A stretch of 64,000 bases of DNA. Source: Chryseobacterium sp. SSA4.19. GTDB lineage: Bacteria; Bacteroidota; Bacteroidia; Flavobacteriales; Weeksellaceae. Under the pieces are notes generated by a model that did no database searches, had not been told where the DNA came from, and saw only the letters and a list, made by a program, of their open reading frames with translations. Made by a program: the position numbers and the translations under genes. Of this stretch, positions 33,670 through 41,715 are shown piece after piece; the first letter of the stretch is position 1; every line of letters begins with the position of its first letter. Location: positions 62,001 to 126,000 of the forward strand of contig NZ_JAKVIP010000010.1 in NCBI RefSeq assembly GCF_022601875.1. The letters are read 5' to 3'.

Positions 33670-35124
33670 TTAGTTTCTGAAATATGAATTGACATCCGCA
33701 GAATCGAATGTAAAAGAAGCCTGGTTTTCAGATTTGTCCAGTTTCTTACTGATGGTCAGTGCCCATAATACCAGTTCTTTACAGAAATTCTGGTCTTCTG
33801 TGCTTAACTCAGATGCATTTTCTTCGACTACAGTAGTCAGAGGAATAATGCCGTTAAGTTTGGCATAAAACTCTTCATCAGTATCATGGTAATTAAGCTC
33901 GATATGGTTTTTATTGAACCATTGGATCAGGTCTGTATACGGCGTTTTAATGCCTTCTTTTTCCAGTTTGGAAATGCGTGGGAAAATGCTTTCAAACTGG
34001 GTCATCACTGCCTGGTCGATCAATATTTTTGCTACATAATCGGCACCTTCCTGCTCACCTTCGTAGACCAGTTCAATTTTTCCGGTAATGGACGGAATAA
34101 TCGACATAAAATCAAGCAGACGGACTGCCGTTCTTTCAGATCCTGATTCAATAAGGCGCAATTTGGCAGCGGCTACCAGGTTTTCCATGGCACTGATCGT
34201 AAGACGTGCGCTTACTCCGCTTTTCGCATCCACATATTCACTGTCACGGGCTGCAAAAGCTACTTCTTCCAAGAGGTTTTTGGCCAGGTCAGAAATCTTG
34301 ATACTTGCTTTATCTTCTGCAGAAATCAGGGCTTCCTGCTCGGTGATCTGTCTGGCAAGCGCAATACTTTGCGGATAATGGGTGAATATCTGCGAGCCAA
34401 TCCTGTCTTTTAAAGGGGTTACAATACTTCCCCTGTTGGTATAGTCTTCAGGGTTTGCGGTGAATACAAACTGTATATCCAGTGGCATTCTCAATTGAAA
34501 CCCGCGGATTTGGATATCGCCTTCCTGTAGAATATTAAACAGAGAAACCTGGATCCTTGCCTGTAAATCCGGAAGCTCATTCAATACGAAAATACATCGG
34601 TTGGCACGCGGAATCATTCCGTAATGCAACACGCGTTCGTCAGAATACGGCAGTTTTAGAGTTGCCGCTTTAATCGGGTCAATATCACCGATAAGGTCAG
34701 CCACATTAACATCCGGCGTAGCGAGCTTTTCAAAGAAACGCTCAGAACGGTGTACCCATGAGATCGGGGTTTCGTCACCATATTCTGCGATCAGGTCTCT
34801 TGCAAATTTGGAAATCGGCCGGAACGGGCTGTCATTAATTTCAGAACCTTTTACAATAGGCATGTATTCATCCAGGAGATTCACCATGCTTCTCGCAATT
34901 CTTGTTTTTGCCTGTCCGCGTAAACCCAAAAGGTTGATATGATGGCCGGCCAGAATCGCTTTTTTCAATTGCGGAACTACGGTGTCTTCATATCCCCAAA
35001 GCCCTTCAAAAACAGGCTCTTTTGCTTTGATCTTTGTAATGAGATTCGCCTGGATTTCCTGATTGATTGTTTTATCCGTATATCCTGAATTTTTTAACTC
35101 TTTAAATGTCGTATCGTTTTTCAT
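33670..35124 (-). CDS. MoxR/ChlI-like AAA+ ATPase
   Basis: 484 residues from MKNDTTFKELKNSG (another in-frame ATG at 35145 adds 7). The AAA+ module covers about residues 40-280: Walker A LLGLRGQAKTR, which deviates from GxxxxGKT but keeps Gly and Lys-Thr; an insert with WVHRSERFFEKLATPDVNVA; Walker B IFVLNELPDL, in which the usual Asp-Glu is Asn-Glu; sensor region FVFTANPEDYTNRG. It is annotated as magnesium chelatase subunit I-like in relatives, but chelation of Mg is unlikely without the other subunits. It forms a pair with the vWA gene 128 bases upstream and probably acts as a chaperone-like remodeller of a partner. Confidence 0.85.
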   Translation of the reverse strand: MKNDTTFKELKNSGYTDKTINQEIQANLITKIKAKEPVFEGLWGYEDTVVPQLKKAILAGHHINLLGLRGQAKTRIARSMVNLLDEYMPIVKGSEINDSPFRPISKFARDLIAEYGDETPISWVHRSERFFEKLATPDVNVADLIGDIDPIKAATLKLPYSDERVLHYGMIPRANRCIFVLNELPDLQARIQVSLFNILQEGDIQIRGFQLRMPLDIQFVFTANPEDYTNRGSIVTPLKDRIGSQIFTHYPQSIALARQITEQEALISAEDKASIKISDLAKNLLEEVAFAARDSEYVDAKSGVSARLTISAMENLVAAAKLRLIESGSERTAVRLLDFMSIIPSITGKIELVYEGEQEGADYVAKILIDQAVMTQFESIFPRISKLEKEGIKTPYTDLIQWFNKNHIELNYHDTDEEFYAKLNGIIPLTTVVEENASELSTEDQNFCKELVLWALTISKKLDKSENQASFTFDSADVNSYFRN

Positions 35125-35190
35125 TGTATCTTGAGCAGTAATCATTTATACTATTAATATTCTGTGAAATTAAATTTATTAGAAACCAGT

Positions 35191-35253
35191 CTGAAATCTG
35201 CAATCTAATATCTGAAGTCTAAAATCTAATATCTTGCATCTGAAATCTAATAT
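35191..35253. repeat. Nine uninterrupted heptamers CTNNNAT/CTNNNGT
   Basis: 63 bases made of nine 7-base units (for example CTGAAAT, CTGCAAT, CTAATAT) arranged as three 21-base periods each ending CTAATAT. The array ends at the last base of the vWA stop codon (reverse strand) and fills much of the gap to the MoxR-like gene. Confidence 0.75.
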
Positions 35254-36395
35254 CATATTCTCTTTATTCTGTTTTTTTCGTAATCTTCAAAAATCATCTG
35301 TCCCAGTCCTGATAATCCTGTTAAAAAAGCTTTTCCCTGATTCTGGGCCGTAAAAGCTTTTACAAATTTTCGGAGGTAAGGATCCTGGGCAATCATAAAA
35401 GTGGTAATTGGAATTTTCAGCTTTCTGGCCTGGGCAGCCCTGTTGAGGCATTGCGAAACAATCATTTCATCCAGTCCGTTGCTGTTCATATAAAATTCAC
35501 CGGTAGGCAGCTTGATGCAGCTTGGCTTTCCGTCAGTAATCATGAAAATCTGCTTATTGGTATTTCTTTTTCTTCGCAGGATATCCATCGCCAGTTCCAA
35601 ACCGGCCACCGTATTCGTGTGATAAGGTCCGACCTGTAAATAAGGAAGGTCTTTGATTTTAATCGGCCACGCTTCATTTCCAAAGACAATAATATCAATG
35701 GAGTCTTTGGGATATTTACGCTTGATAAGCTCTACCAAAGCCATTGCTACTTTTTTGGCAGGGGTGATCCGGTCTTCTCCATACAGAATCATGGAATGGC
35801 TGATATCGATCATCAGTACGGTGCTCATCTGCGCTTTATGTTTTGTTTCCTCGACAATGAGATCATCTTCAGTCAGCCGCAGGTCGGAAATTCCGTTGTT
35901 GATCTGTGCATTTTTTAAGCTTTCGGTCATATTTACCGTGGAAAGATCATCGCCGTACTGAAATGACCGGTTTTCTCCGTCCCGTTCATCGCCGACTCCG
36001 GTTTTGGTGGTACGGTGGTTCCCGATGCCGCTTTTTTTAAGTTTACCGAAAATCTGGTCTAAGGCAAATTCCCTCAATGCCGCTTCCAGTTTAGCGGTCA
36101 GTACATTCTTTCCTTTCCCCGTTCCTGTATTGCCGTCTTCCGGGTCTTTTTCTTCTTTGATATAACCACGCTTTTTAAGGTCTTCCTCAAAATCTTCCAA
36201 TGTATATTCATCAGTGAAAATATCATATTCCTTATCCAGCATATCGAGCCACTCAAAGGCTTCCTCAATATCGCCTGACGTATGCGTCAGCAGATCTTTG
36301 AACACATCAAAAACACGGTCGAAATGAGAGACTTCTTCCGGAACGTGCCTGCTGAACGTGAATCCTTTATGAAAATTTAAATTTTTATTTGTCAT
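35253..36395 (-). CDS. von Willebrand factor A domain protein
   Basis: 380 residues. The N-terminal part (about 1-175) is charged, with helical EDFEEDLKKRGYIKEEKD and a Gly/Thr linker. The vWA domain starts near 190: the MIDAS motif is MIDISHSMILYGED (Asp-x-Ser-x-Ser), with further metal-site residues in VGPYHTNTVAGLELA (Thr) and FMITDGKPS (Asp). It pairs with the MoxR-like ATPase, as such ATPase/vWA sets do for protein assembly or metal insertion; the client is unknown. Transcribed first in the pair. Confidence 0.88.
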   Translation of the reverse strand: MTNKNLNFHKGFTFSRHVPEEVSHFDRVFDVFKDLLTHTSGDIEEAFEWLDMLDKEYDIFTDEYTLEDFEEDLKKRGYIKEEKDPEDGNTGTGKGKNVLTAKLEAALREFALDQIFGKLKKSGIGNHRTTKTGVGDERDGENRSFQYGDDLSTVNMTESLKNAQINNGISDLRLTEDDLIVEETKHKAQMSTVLMIDISHSMILYGEDRITPAKKVAMALVELIKRKYPKDSIDIIVFGNEAWPIKIKDLPYLQVGPYHTNTVAGLELAMDILRRKRNTNKQIFMITDGKPSCIKLPTGEFYMNSNGLDEMIVSQCLNRAAQARKLKIPITTFMIAQDPYLRKFVKAFTAQNQGKAFLTGLSGLGQMIFEDYEKNRIKRI

Positions 36396-36500
36396 TCAAT
36401 CCATCTTCTTTTGATAGATACAAGTTAGGCAAATTTTAAAGGAATGAAGTATTTTTAAAAATAGAAAATTTGGATGATGGTGATGGAGTTTTATTAACAT

Positions 36501-36536
36501 AAAAATTATAGAATTATTTTTAAATAATTCTATAAT
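36501..36536 (-). terminator. Terminator overlapping the ParA-like stop codon
   Basis: Perfect 15-bp AT-rich stem (36505-36519 with 36522-36536), 2-base loop, followed on the reverse strand by a T-run. The stop codon (36530-36532) is inside the stem. Confidence 0.7.
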
Positions 36537-37600
36537 AAATTAATTACTGCATCAATAGCATGTAAACAGTCACTAACTGGTTGAGCATTTACTTTAACTT
36601 GGTTCCCATGTACAGGATAATATCCTTGTGTCATTGAGCTTAAGTTTTTTCCTAAATGAGCTGATACTACTCCAGCAGTATTAAAATCTCGTAAAGGAAT
36701 TGAATATTCTTGTCTAAAATCATCAAGATTACTAGGAGCATTAGTCCTTGAAGTAAAGTAATTTGAATTAGAATTATATAGACTATATAAAGTATTTGCA
36801 GTAGCATCTGATAATGCTCCAAATGCAGCAGAAGCTCCACTATATTGTGTTAATCTATTTCCAATGATTAAGTGAATTTTAGGAATTTGAATTCTATAGT
36901 TGATAGCCTGTGCAGCAAAAGTCCATGTTCCATATATTGGGTGAGGCGGATTTGTACCATGTAAAAGAATTGCCATTGCATTTGCTGCGGTTCTTGATGA
37001 GTCATCTGCATTTACTGGTGAAATTATACGATTTACAGCACAAATAGCTAATTCAGTATAGATACCAAAACTAGGATTTGTATCTACGAAAACCATCCAA
37101 TCTGTGTCAGTTTGATTTGAAACAATATCATCAATTAAATTCCTAAAAATATTATGTATCCAAACCCATGGTTGAGCGGATGGAGTTAAAGATCTTGCGC
37201 TTGCTGCATCACTGATTGCTGGAGCCATAGGTTCTAAATTTCCATCGCCACTAAGTAAAAATATATTTTCTGGCATGTTATTGTTAACTGTAGAAACTTT
37301 AACTAAATAATTATTAGGATCTGGTAATGGTGCGCCAGAACCGTTGCTTATAACATTACTTAAATAACCGACTACAGTTGTTGGTGTAGTTTGACTACAA
37401 TAATTAATAACTTGTTGTTCTCCTTGAGTTCCACCGCCAAGTAGCATCATACTGGAATTTGCTTGAGGACAAAGATCAATTACCAAAACATTAATATTTG
37501 GATTTAATTCAGCATATCTTGATGCAAGATGAAATGTTATCGTACTTTTCCCAACTCCTCCTTTATTATTCCAAATTGCGTAACTGTTTATTAGTGACAT
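36530..37600 (-). CDS. Orphan ParA/MinD-like P-loop ATPase
   Basis: 356 residues. Deviant Walker A NNKGGVGKSTITFHLA (about residues 12-27), Walker A-prime VIDLCPQANSS (about 40-50), Walker B-like MVFVDTNPSFGIYTELAI (about 168-185). The middle carries an insert of about 90 residues rich in Asn, Ser and Pro. ParA-type proteins bind DNA non-specifically and position plasmids, chromosomes or protein arrays. There is no parB partner, no parS-like repeats, and no other plasmid gene near. Codon use is strongly A/T-ending and the flanks are very AT-rich, unlike neighbours, which suggests acquisition. Related orphan ParA proteins with DTNPSF-type Walker B are of unknown role. Confidence 0.8.
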   Translation of the reverse strand: MSLINSYAIWNNKGGVGKSTITFHLASRYAELNPNINVLVIDLCPQANSSMMLLGGGTQGEQQVINYCSQTTPTTVVGYLSNVISNGSGAPLPDPNNYLVKVSTVNNNMPENIFLLSGDGNLEPMAPAISDAASARSLTPSAQPWVWIHNIFRNLIDDIVSNQTDTDWMVFVDTNPSFGIYTELAICAVNRIISPVNADDSSRTAANAMAILLHGTNPPHPIYGTWTFAAQAINYRIQIPKIHLIIGNRLTQYSGASAAFGALSDATANTLYSLYNSNSNYFTSRTNAPSNLDDFRQEYSIPLRDFNTAGVVSAHLGKNLSSMTQGYYPVHGNQVKVNAQPVSDCLHAIDAVINLL

Positions 37601-37625
37601 ATTTTGTATTAGTTTTTAATTAAAT

Positions 37626-37633
37626 CAAATATA
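37626..37633 (-). promoter_or_regulatory. -7 box for the ParA-like gene
   Basis: The reverse strand reads TATATTTG, 25 bases before the ATG at 37600; no -33 TTG at the right place. Confidence 0.45.
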
Positions 37634-37867
37634 TAATTTTAAAATTAGATAATATTATTTTACTTTACTTATATTAAAAAATAGTTTATCTTTTCAGATA
37701 ATTATATCTATATTCGAAACTAATATTCGTAATAATGGATTAATATATATTCAAAATAGTAATCAAAAGAATTAGATAGAAGCTAATATTATTTTTATTT
37801 AAAATTTCAAATAATAAACTAAATTTATACTTTCTGACTTATGGCTATTCTTTCTTGTTAAAAGCCT

Positions 37868-37875
37868 TATCTTTG
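37868..37875 (+). promoter_or_regulatory. -7 box for the methyltransferase gene
   Basis: TATCTTTG, 17 bases before the ATG at 37893. It overlaps the first base of an upstream in-frame GTG, so that GTG is unlikely to be the start. Confidence 0.5.
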
Positions 37876-37892
37876 TGTCATTAAATTTCATC

Positions 37893-38600
37893 ATGAAAGA
37901 CCTAATGGGCCAGGCCATCCACGATTATTATCACAACGAAAATCCTGAAGATCTGCAGACCGAAACTTCAATTTCCGAACTGGATGAACTTCCGGTAGAA
38001 TACCTCTTCAGGGATTTTACAGGGATGAATGCCATTGAGCAGAAAGCGCTTGAGCTGGCGCATGGAAAAGTGCTGGACATCGGAGCGGGAGCAGGTTCGC
38101 ATTCGCTTTATCTTCAGGATGAAAGAAATGCAGACGTAACTGCCATGGATATTTCTCCGAAATCGATTGAAGTCTGTCAACTCCGCGGAATTAAAAAGAC
38201 CGTCTGCGAAAATATGCTTCATTTTTCACGGGAAACCTTTGATACGATTTTGTTACTCATGAACGGAACCGGAATTTTCCAGAGCCTTTCTACCATTGAT
38301 ACTTATTTGAAAAAGCTGTATTCATTGCTTCATGAAAACGGGCAGATCCTGATCGATAGTACCGATATCCTGTATATGTTTGACCGTGATGAGGAAGATG
38401 GTGGAGTTTTGATTCCGGCCAACGGATATTATGGGGAGCTGGATTATGTGGTGTACTACAAAGGCGAATCGGAGGACCCGATCAGATGGCTGTACTTAGA
38501 TTTTAATACGCTGAAAAATGCAGCTGAATATAACGGGTTCAGGATTGAAAAGATAGTGCAGGAAGATGATTCTTATCTGGCAAGGCTGACTAAAAGATAA
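37893..38600 (+). CDS. Class I SAM-dependent methyltransferase
   Basis: 235 residues. Motif I is VLDIGAGAGSHSLYL (about residues 59-73), motif II TAMDISPKSIEVC (about 81-93), and FDTILLLMNGTGIFQSLSTI (about 113-132) is the motif IV region. The fold is that of small-molecule and protein methyltransferases; the substrate is unknown. It stands alone between the ParA-like gene and a convergent membrane-protein gene. The ATG at 37893 is preferred because the -7 box ends at 37875. Confidence 0.85.
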   Translation: MKDLMGQAIHDYYHNENPEDLQTETSISELDELPVEYLFRDFTGMNAIEQKALELAHGKVLDIGAGAGSHSLYLQDERNADVTAMDISPKSIEVCQLRGIKKTVCENMLHFSRETFDTILLLMNGTGIFQSLSTIDTYLKKLYSLLHENGQILIDSTDILYMFDRDEEDGGVLIPANGYYGELDYVVYYKGESEDPIRWLYLDFNTLKNAAEYNGFRIEKIVQEDDSYLARLTKR

Positions 38601-38620
38601 AACGTTTATTTGATTTCCTT

Positions 38621-39298
38621 TCAATCTAACAAGTCTTTTATTAATTTAAAAACTTGCACGACAGGATAGGCAGTAAACCATCCTTTATAATTAATATACA
38701 TCATAATAATCATCACTAAAGATAAAATGATGGGAAGTATCAGCGTTTTAGGGCGGTAAGGCAACTTTTTGGGCATCCATGTTACAGACAGTACCAATAG
38801 GATTAATGCTCCCAGTGCAATGCTCCCCATTTCAAGATTGTACCTAGAGCTGCTGTTGCTGCCTCCAAAACCTTTTGATAACATATAATTCTGGAAAAAG
38901 AAAAAACCGAAGCCGATCAGCAAACTGAAAATGGCTGATGCATATTTTCTTACGGTAAGCAGGTTTAAAAATAACAAAATGGATCCCGGAATAGTGCCGA
39001 ACAATACGGTAAGTATTGTAATGGCAGTTCTGGAGTGAAGTTTTATGGCAGAAGGGTCTTCTGTAAGATGGTCTTCCCAGATTTCTTTCTCTTCATTTGT
39101 CCTGATTTGTTCTTCCTGTTTCTTAGCTAAAATCAAATCATTCACTGCTGTTTTTTCCGATTCACTGAAATGGTGTCCTCTTTCTTTAAGAATTTCAAAC
39201 GCCACCTGAACAGCTTCGGGAACGAAGCGGTTGTCAGGGTTCAGATATTTTTCTAATTCTCTGTTAGAAAGTTTATTTAAGACATTTCTTTTGATCAT
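38621..39298 (-). CDS. Membrane protein of unknown function
   Basis: 225 residues. A soluble N-terminal part (about 1-85) has LNKLSNRELEKYLNPDNRFV and VAFEILKERGHHFSESE, a short helical pattern I do not recognise as a named family. Then four hydrophobic spans (about 92-110, 116-135, 153-170, 183-200) and a short tail. It lies downstream of metG but past a terminator. No function assigned. Confidence 0.75.
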   Translation of the reverse strand: MIKRNVLNKLSNRELEKYLNPDNRFVPEAVQVAFEILKERGHHFSESEKTAVNDLILAKKQEEQIRTNEEKEIWEDHLTEDPSAIKLHSRTAITILTVLFGTIPGSILLFLNLLTVRKYASAIFSLLIGFGFFFFQNYMLSKGFGGSNSSSRYNLEMGSIALGALILLVLSVTWMPKKLPYRPKTLILPIILSLVMIIMMYINYKGWFTAYPVVQVFKLIKDLLD

Positions 39299-39304
39299 TG
39301 TTCA

Positions 39305-39335
39305 GAAAAAAATGGGCATCAGAAAATGCCCATTT
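39305..39335 (-). terminator. Intrinsic terminator of metG
   Basis: 10-bp stem (39310-39319 with 39326-39335), loop of 6; on the reverse strand the hairpin is followed by a T-run. Confidence 0.8.
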
Positions 39336-39354
39336 ATATAGTTAGGATTTATAA

Positions 39355-41391
39355 TTATCCGATTTCAATACCGTTTTCCACGTTGCTGTCATCCGGTGTT
39401 ACGAAAGATAATTTCCCGTCAGATTTTGTCGTTAACAACAGCATACCCTGAGATTCGATCCCTCTGATTTTTCTCGGTGCCAGGTTCAGTAAAATCATAA
39501 CTTGTTTCCCGATCACGTCTTCAGGCGTAAAGCTTTCCGCGATCCCTGAAACTACCGTTCTTACATCCACTCCTGTATCTACTTTTAGTTTCAGCAGTTT
39601 ATCGGCTTTTTCTACTTTTTCAGCTTCAATAATGGTTGCTGTTCTTAAGTCGATTTTCGTAAAATCATCAAAGGTGATTTCTTCTTTCATTGGATTGGCG
39701 TTAGGATTGGTTTTTTTATTGTTTTGCTTGGTGTTTTCCAGCTTCTGGATTTGGGCTTCAATAACGTCATCTTCAATTTTTGAGAAGAGAAGAGAAGCTT
39801 CATTGATGGTATGTCCGGTTTCAATTAAAACATTCCTGTCTTCAACATTGCTCCATTCTGACTGGTCAACATTAAACATAGTCAGTAATTTCTCTGAGCT
39901 GAACGGCATAAACGGTTCGCACAGCTGCGCCAAAGCTACTGCAATCTGAGCTCCGACGAATAGTGAACCGGCTGCCTTTTCAGGGTTGTTTTTAATCGTT
40001 TTCCAAGGTTCTTCTGCCTGAAGATACTGGTTTCCGAAACGGGCCAGATTCATTAACGCTGTCAGGGCATTTCTGAATTCATAGTTGTTCAGGAACGTTG
40101 AAATTTCTTTCGCTGCTTTATTGATTTCCTGCAACTCCGGAGCATTAATGTCTCCTTGGGGAACCACACCGTTGTAGTATTTATGAATCAGCACTGCCAC
40201 ACGGTTGATAAAGTTCCCGAAAATCCCTACCAGTTCAGAATTGTTTTTCGTCTGGAAATCTTTCCAGGTAAAATTATTATCTTTTGTTTCCGGTGCGGAT
40301 GACAAAAGGGCATATCTTAACACGTCCTGCTGTCCAGGGAAATCTTCTACATATTCGTGTGCCCAAACCGCCCAGTTTCTGGAGGTCGAGATCTTATCAT
40401 TTTCCAGGTTCAGGAATTCAAAAGCCGGAACATTGGCGGGCATAATGAAATCTCCATGGGCTTTCATCATCGCAGGGAAAATAATACAGTGGAATACGAT
40501 ATTATCCTTTCCGATAAAATGAACAAGATCAGAACTTTCACTCTGCCAGTAGTCTTTCCAGTCTTTCCCGTTTTTCTCAGCCCATTCTTTGGTAAAGGAA
40601 ATATATCCGATCGGAGCATCAAACCATACATACAGTACCTTTCCGTCTGCATCAGGGAGCGGAACCGGGACGCCCCAGTTGAGGTCACGGGTCATGGCGC
40701 GCGGTTTCAGTCCGTCGTTCAGCCATGATTTTACCTGTCCGTATACATTGGGTTTCCAGTCGTCCTTATGGCCTTCGATAATCCATTCATTCAGAAAATC
40801 TTCATATTCATTGAGTGGAAGGTACCAGTTTTTGGTTTCTTTAAGAATCGGGACATTACCGCTCAGCATCGATTTTGGATTGATCAGTTCAGAAGGTGAG
40901 AGGGTGGAACCGCATCTTTCACATTGGTCTCCATACGCATTTTCATTGCCGCAATTCGGACAGGTTCCAACAATATAACGGTCTGCCAAAAATTCATTAG
41001 CCTGCTCATCGAAATACTGTTCGGAAACTTCTTCTGTGAATTTTCCTTTTTCATACAGCACTTTGAAAAAATCCTGGCTGGTTTCGTAATGCTTTTCAGA
41101 TGTTGTTCTTGAATATTCGTCAAAAGAAATTCCTAAGTCGGAAAATGATTTTTTAATGATTTCATGATATTTATCCACAATATCCTGAGGCGTTACCCCT
41201 TCTTTTTTAGCTCTGATCGTAATGGGGATTCCATGCTCATCCGAACCGCAGATAAAGGCTACGTCTTTTCCTGATCTTCTCTGAAATCTTGCATACACGT
41301 CCGCAGGAATATATACTCCTGCCAAGTGCCCTATATGAACCGGTCCGTTGGCATAAGGCAACGCAGCCGTAATCATTTTTCTGTTTGACAT
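39355..41391 (-). CDS. metG: Methionyl-tRNA synthetase with C-terminal tRNA-binding domain
   Basis: 678 residues, full length. It charges tRNA-Met in the cytoplasm. The HIGH motif is in YANGPVHIGHLAGVYIPADV (about residues 13-32), the KMSKS loop appears as KISTSRNW (about 333-340), and the zinc knuckles are CPNCGNENAYGDQCERCG (about 144-161). The anticodon-binding helical domain follows, then an EMAP/Trbp111-like OB fold from about 570 (FDDFTKIDLRTATIIEAEKV, VSGIAESFTPEDVIGK). The -7 box TATCTTTG (41412-41419, reverse strand) leaves a leader of about 16 bases. A terminator follows the gene. Confidence 0.97.
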   Translation of the reverse strand: MSNRKMITAALPYANGPVHIGHLAGVYIPADVYARFQRRSGKDVAFICGSDEHGIPITIRAKKEGVTPQDIVDKYHEIIKKSFSDLGISFDEYSRTTSEKHYETSQDFFKVLYEKGKFTEEVSEQYFDEQANEFLADRYIVGTCPNCGNENAYGDQCERCGSTLSPSELINPKSMLSGNVPILKETKNWYLPLNEYEDFLNEWIIEGHKDDWKPNVYGQVKSWLNDGLKPRAMTRDLNWGVPVPLPDADGKVLYVWFDAPIGYISFTKEWAEKNGKDWKDYWQSESSDLVHFIGKDNIVFHCIIFPAMMKAHGDFIMPANVPAFEFLNLENDKISTSRNWAVWAHEYVEDFPGQQDVLRYALLSSAPETKDNNFTWKDFQTKNNSELVGIFGNFINRVAVLIHKYYNGVVPQGDINAPELQEINKAAKEISTFLNNYEFRNALTALMNLARFGNQYLQAEEPWKTIKNNPEKAAGSLFVGAQIAVALAQLCEPFMPFSSEKLLTMFNVDQSEWSNVEDRNVLIETGHTINEASLLFSKIEDDVIEAQIQKLENTKQNNKKTNPNANPMKEEITFDDFTKIDLRTATIIEAEKVEKADKLLKLKVDTGVDVRTVVSGIAESFTPEDVIGKQVMILLNLAPRKIRGIESQGMLLLTTKSDGKLSFVTPDDSNVENGIEIG

Positions 41392-41411
41392 CTATTAATA
41401 AATTTTACCCG

Positions 41412-41419
41412 CAAAGATA
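41412..41419 (-). promoter_or_regulatory. -7 box for metG
   Basis: The reverse strand reads TATCTTTG, 20 bases before the metG start codon. Confidence 0.5.
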
Positions 41420-41484
41420 AGGATTATCTCCGGAATTATTTTGCTTCAAATTTCTCAGCTTTTTAGTCTATTGCTGCTATAGGG

Positions 41485-41535
41485 TATGATATTAAGTTAA
41501 ACAAATGTTTAACTAATTATTAATTTAATATCATA
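41485..41535. promoter_or_regulatory. Nested inverted repeat upstream of the sus locus
   Basis: Inner palindrome GTTAAACA-AA-TGTTTAAC (41496-41513). Outer arms TATGATATTAA (41485-41495) and TTAATATCATA (41525-41535) are perfect complements. The inner site looks like an operator for a dimeric regulator. It lies about 200 bases before susC in a 324-base gap (41392-41715) that otherwise holds only the metG promoter. Confidence 0.5.
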
Positions 41536-41715
41536 TTATGCAATACATGTTTTATGTTAATCGTCTGAAAAATAAAATGTTAATATGATAGGGCTCATAA
41601 TCTACACAATTTTATCTTAAATTATAATAAAATTAACATAATTCTATTTTTTTGTTAAATTGCAAATGTAGCATGATGCTATATATGATAACAGAAACTA
41701 TATAAAAATAATTTT

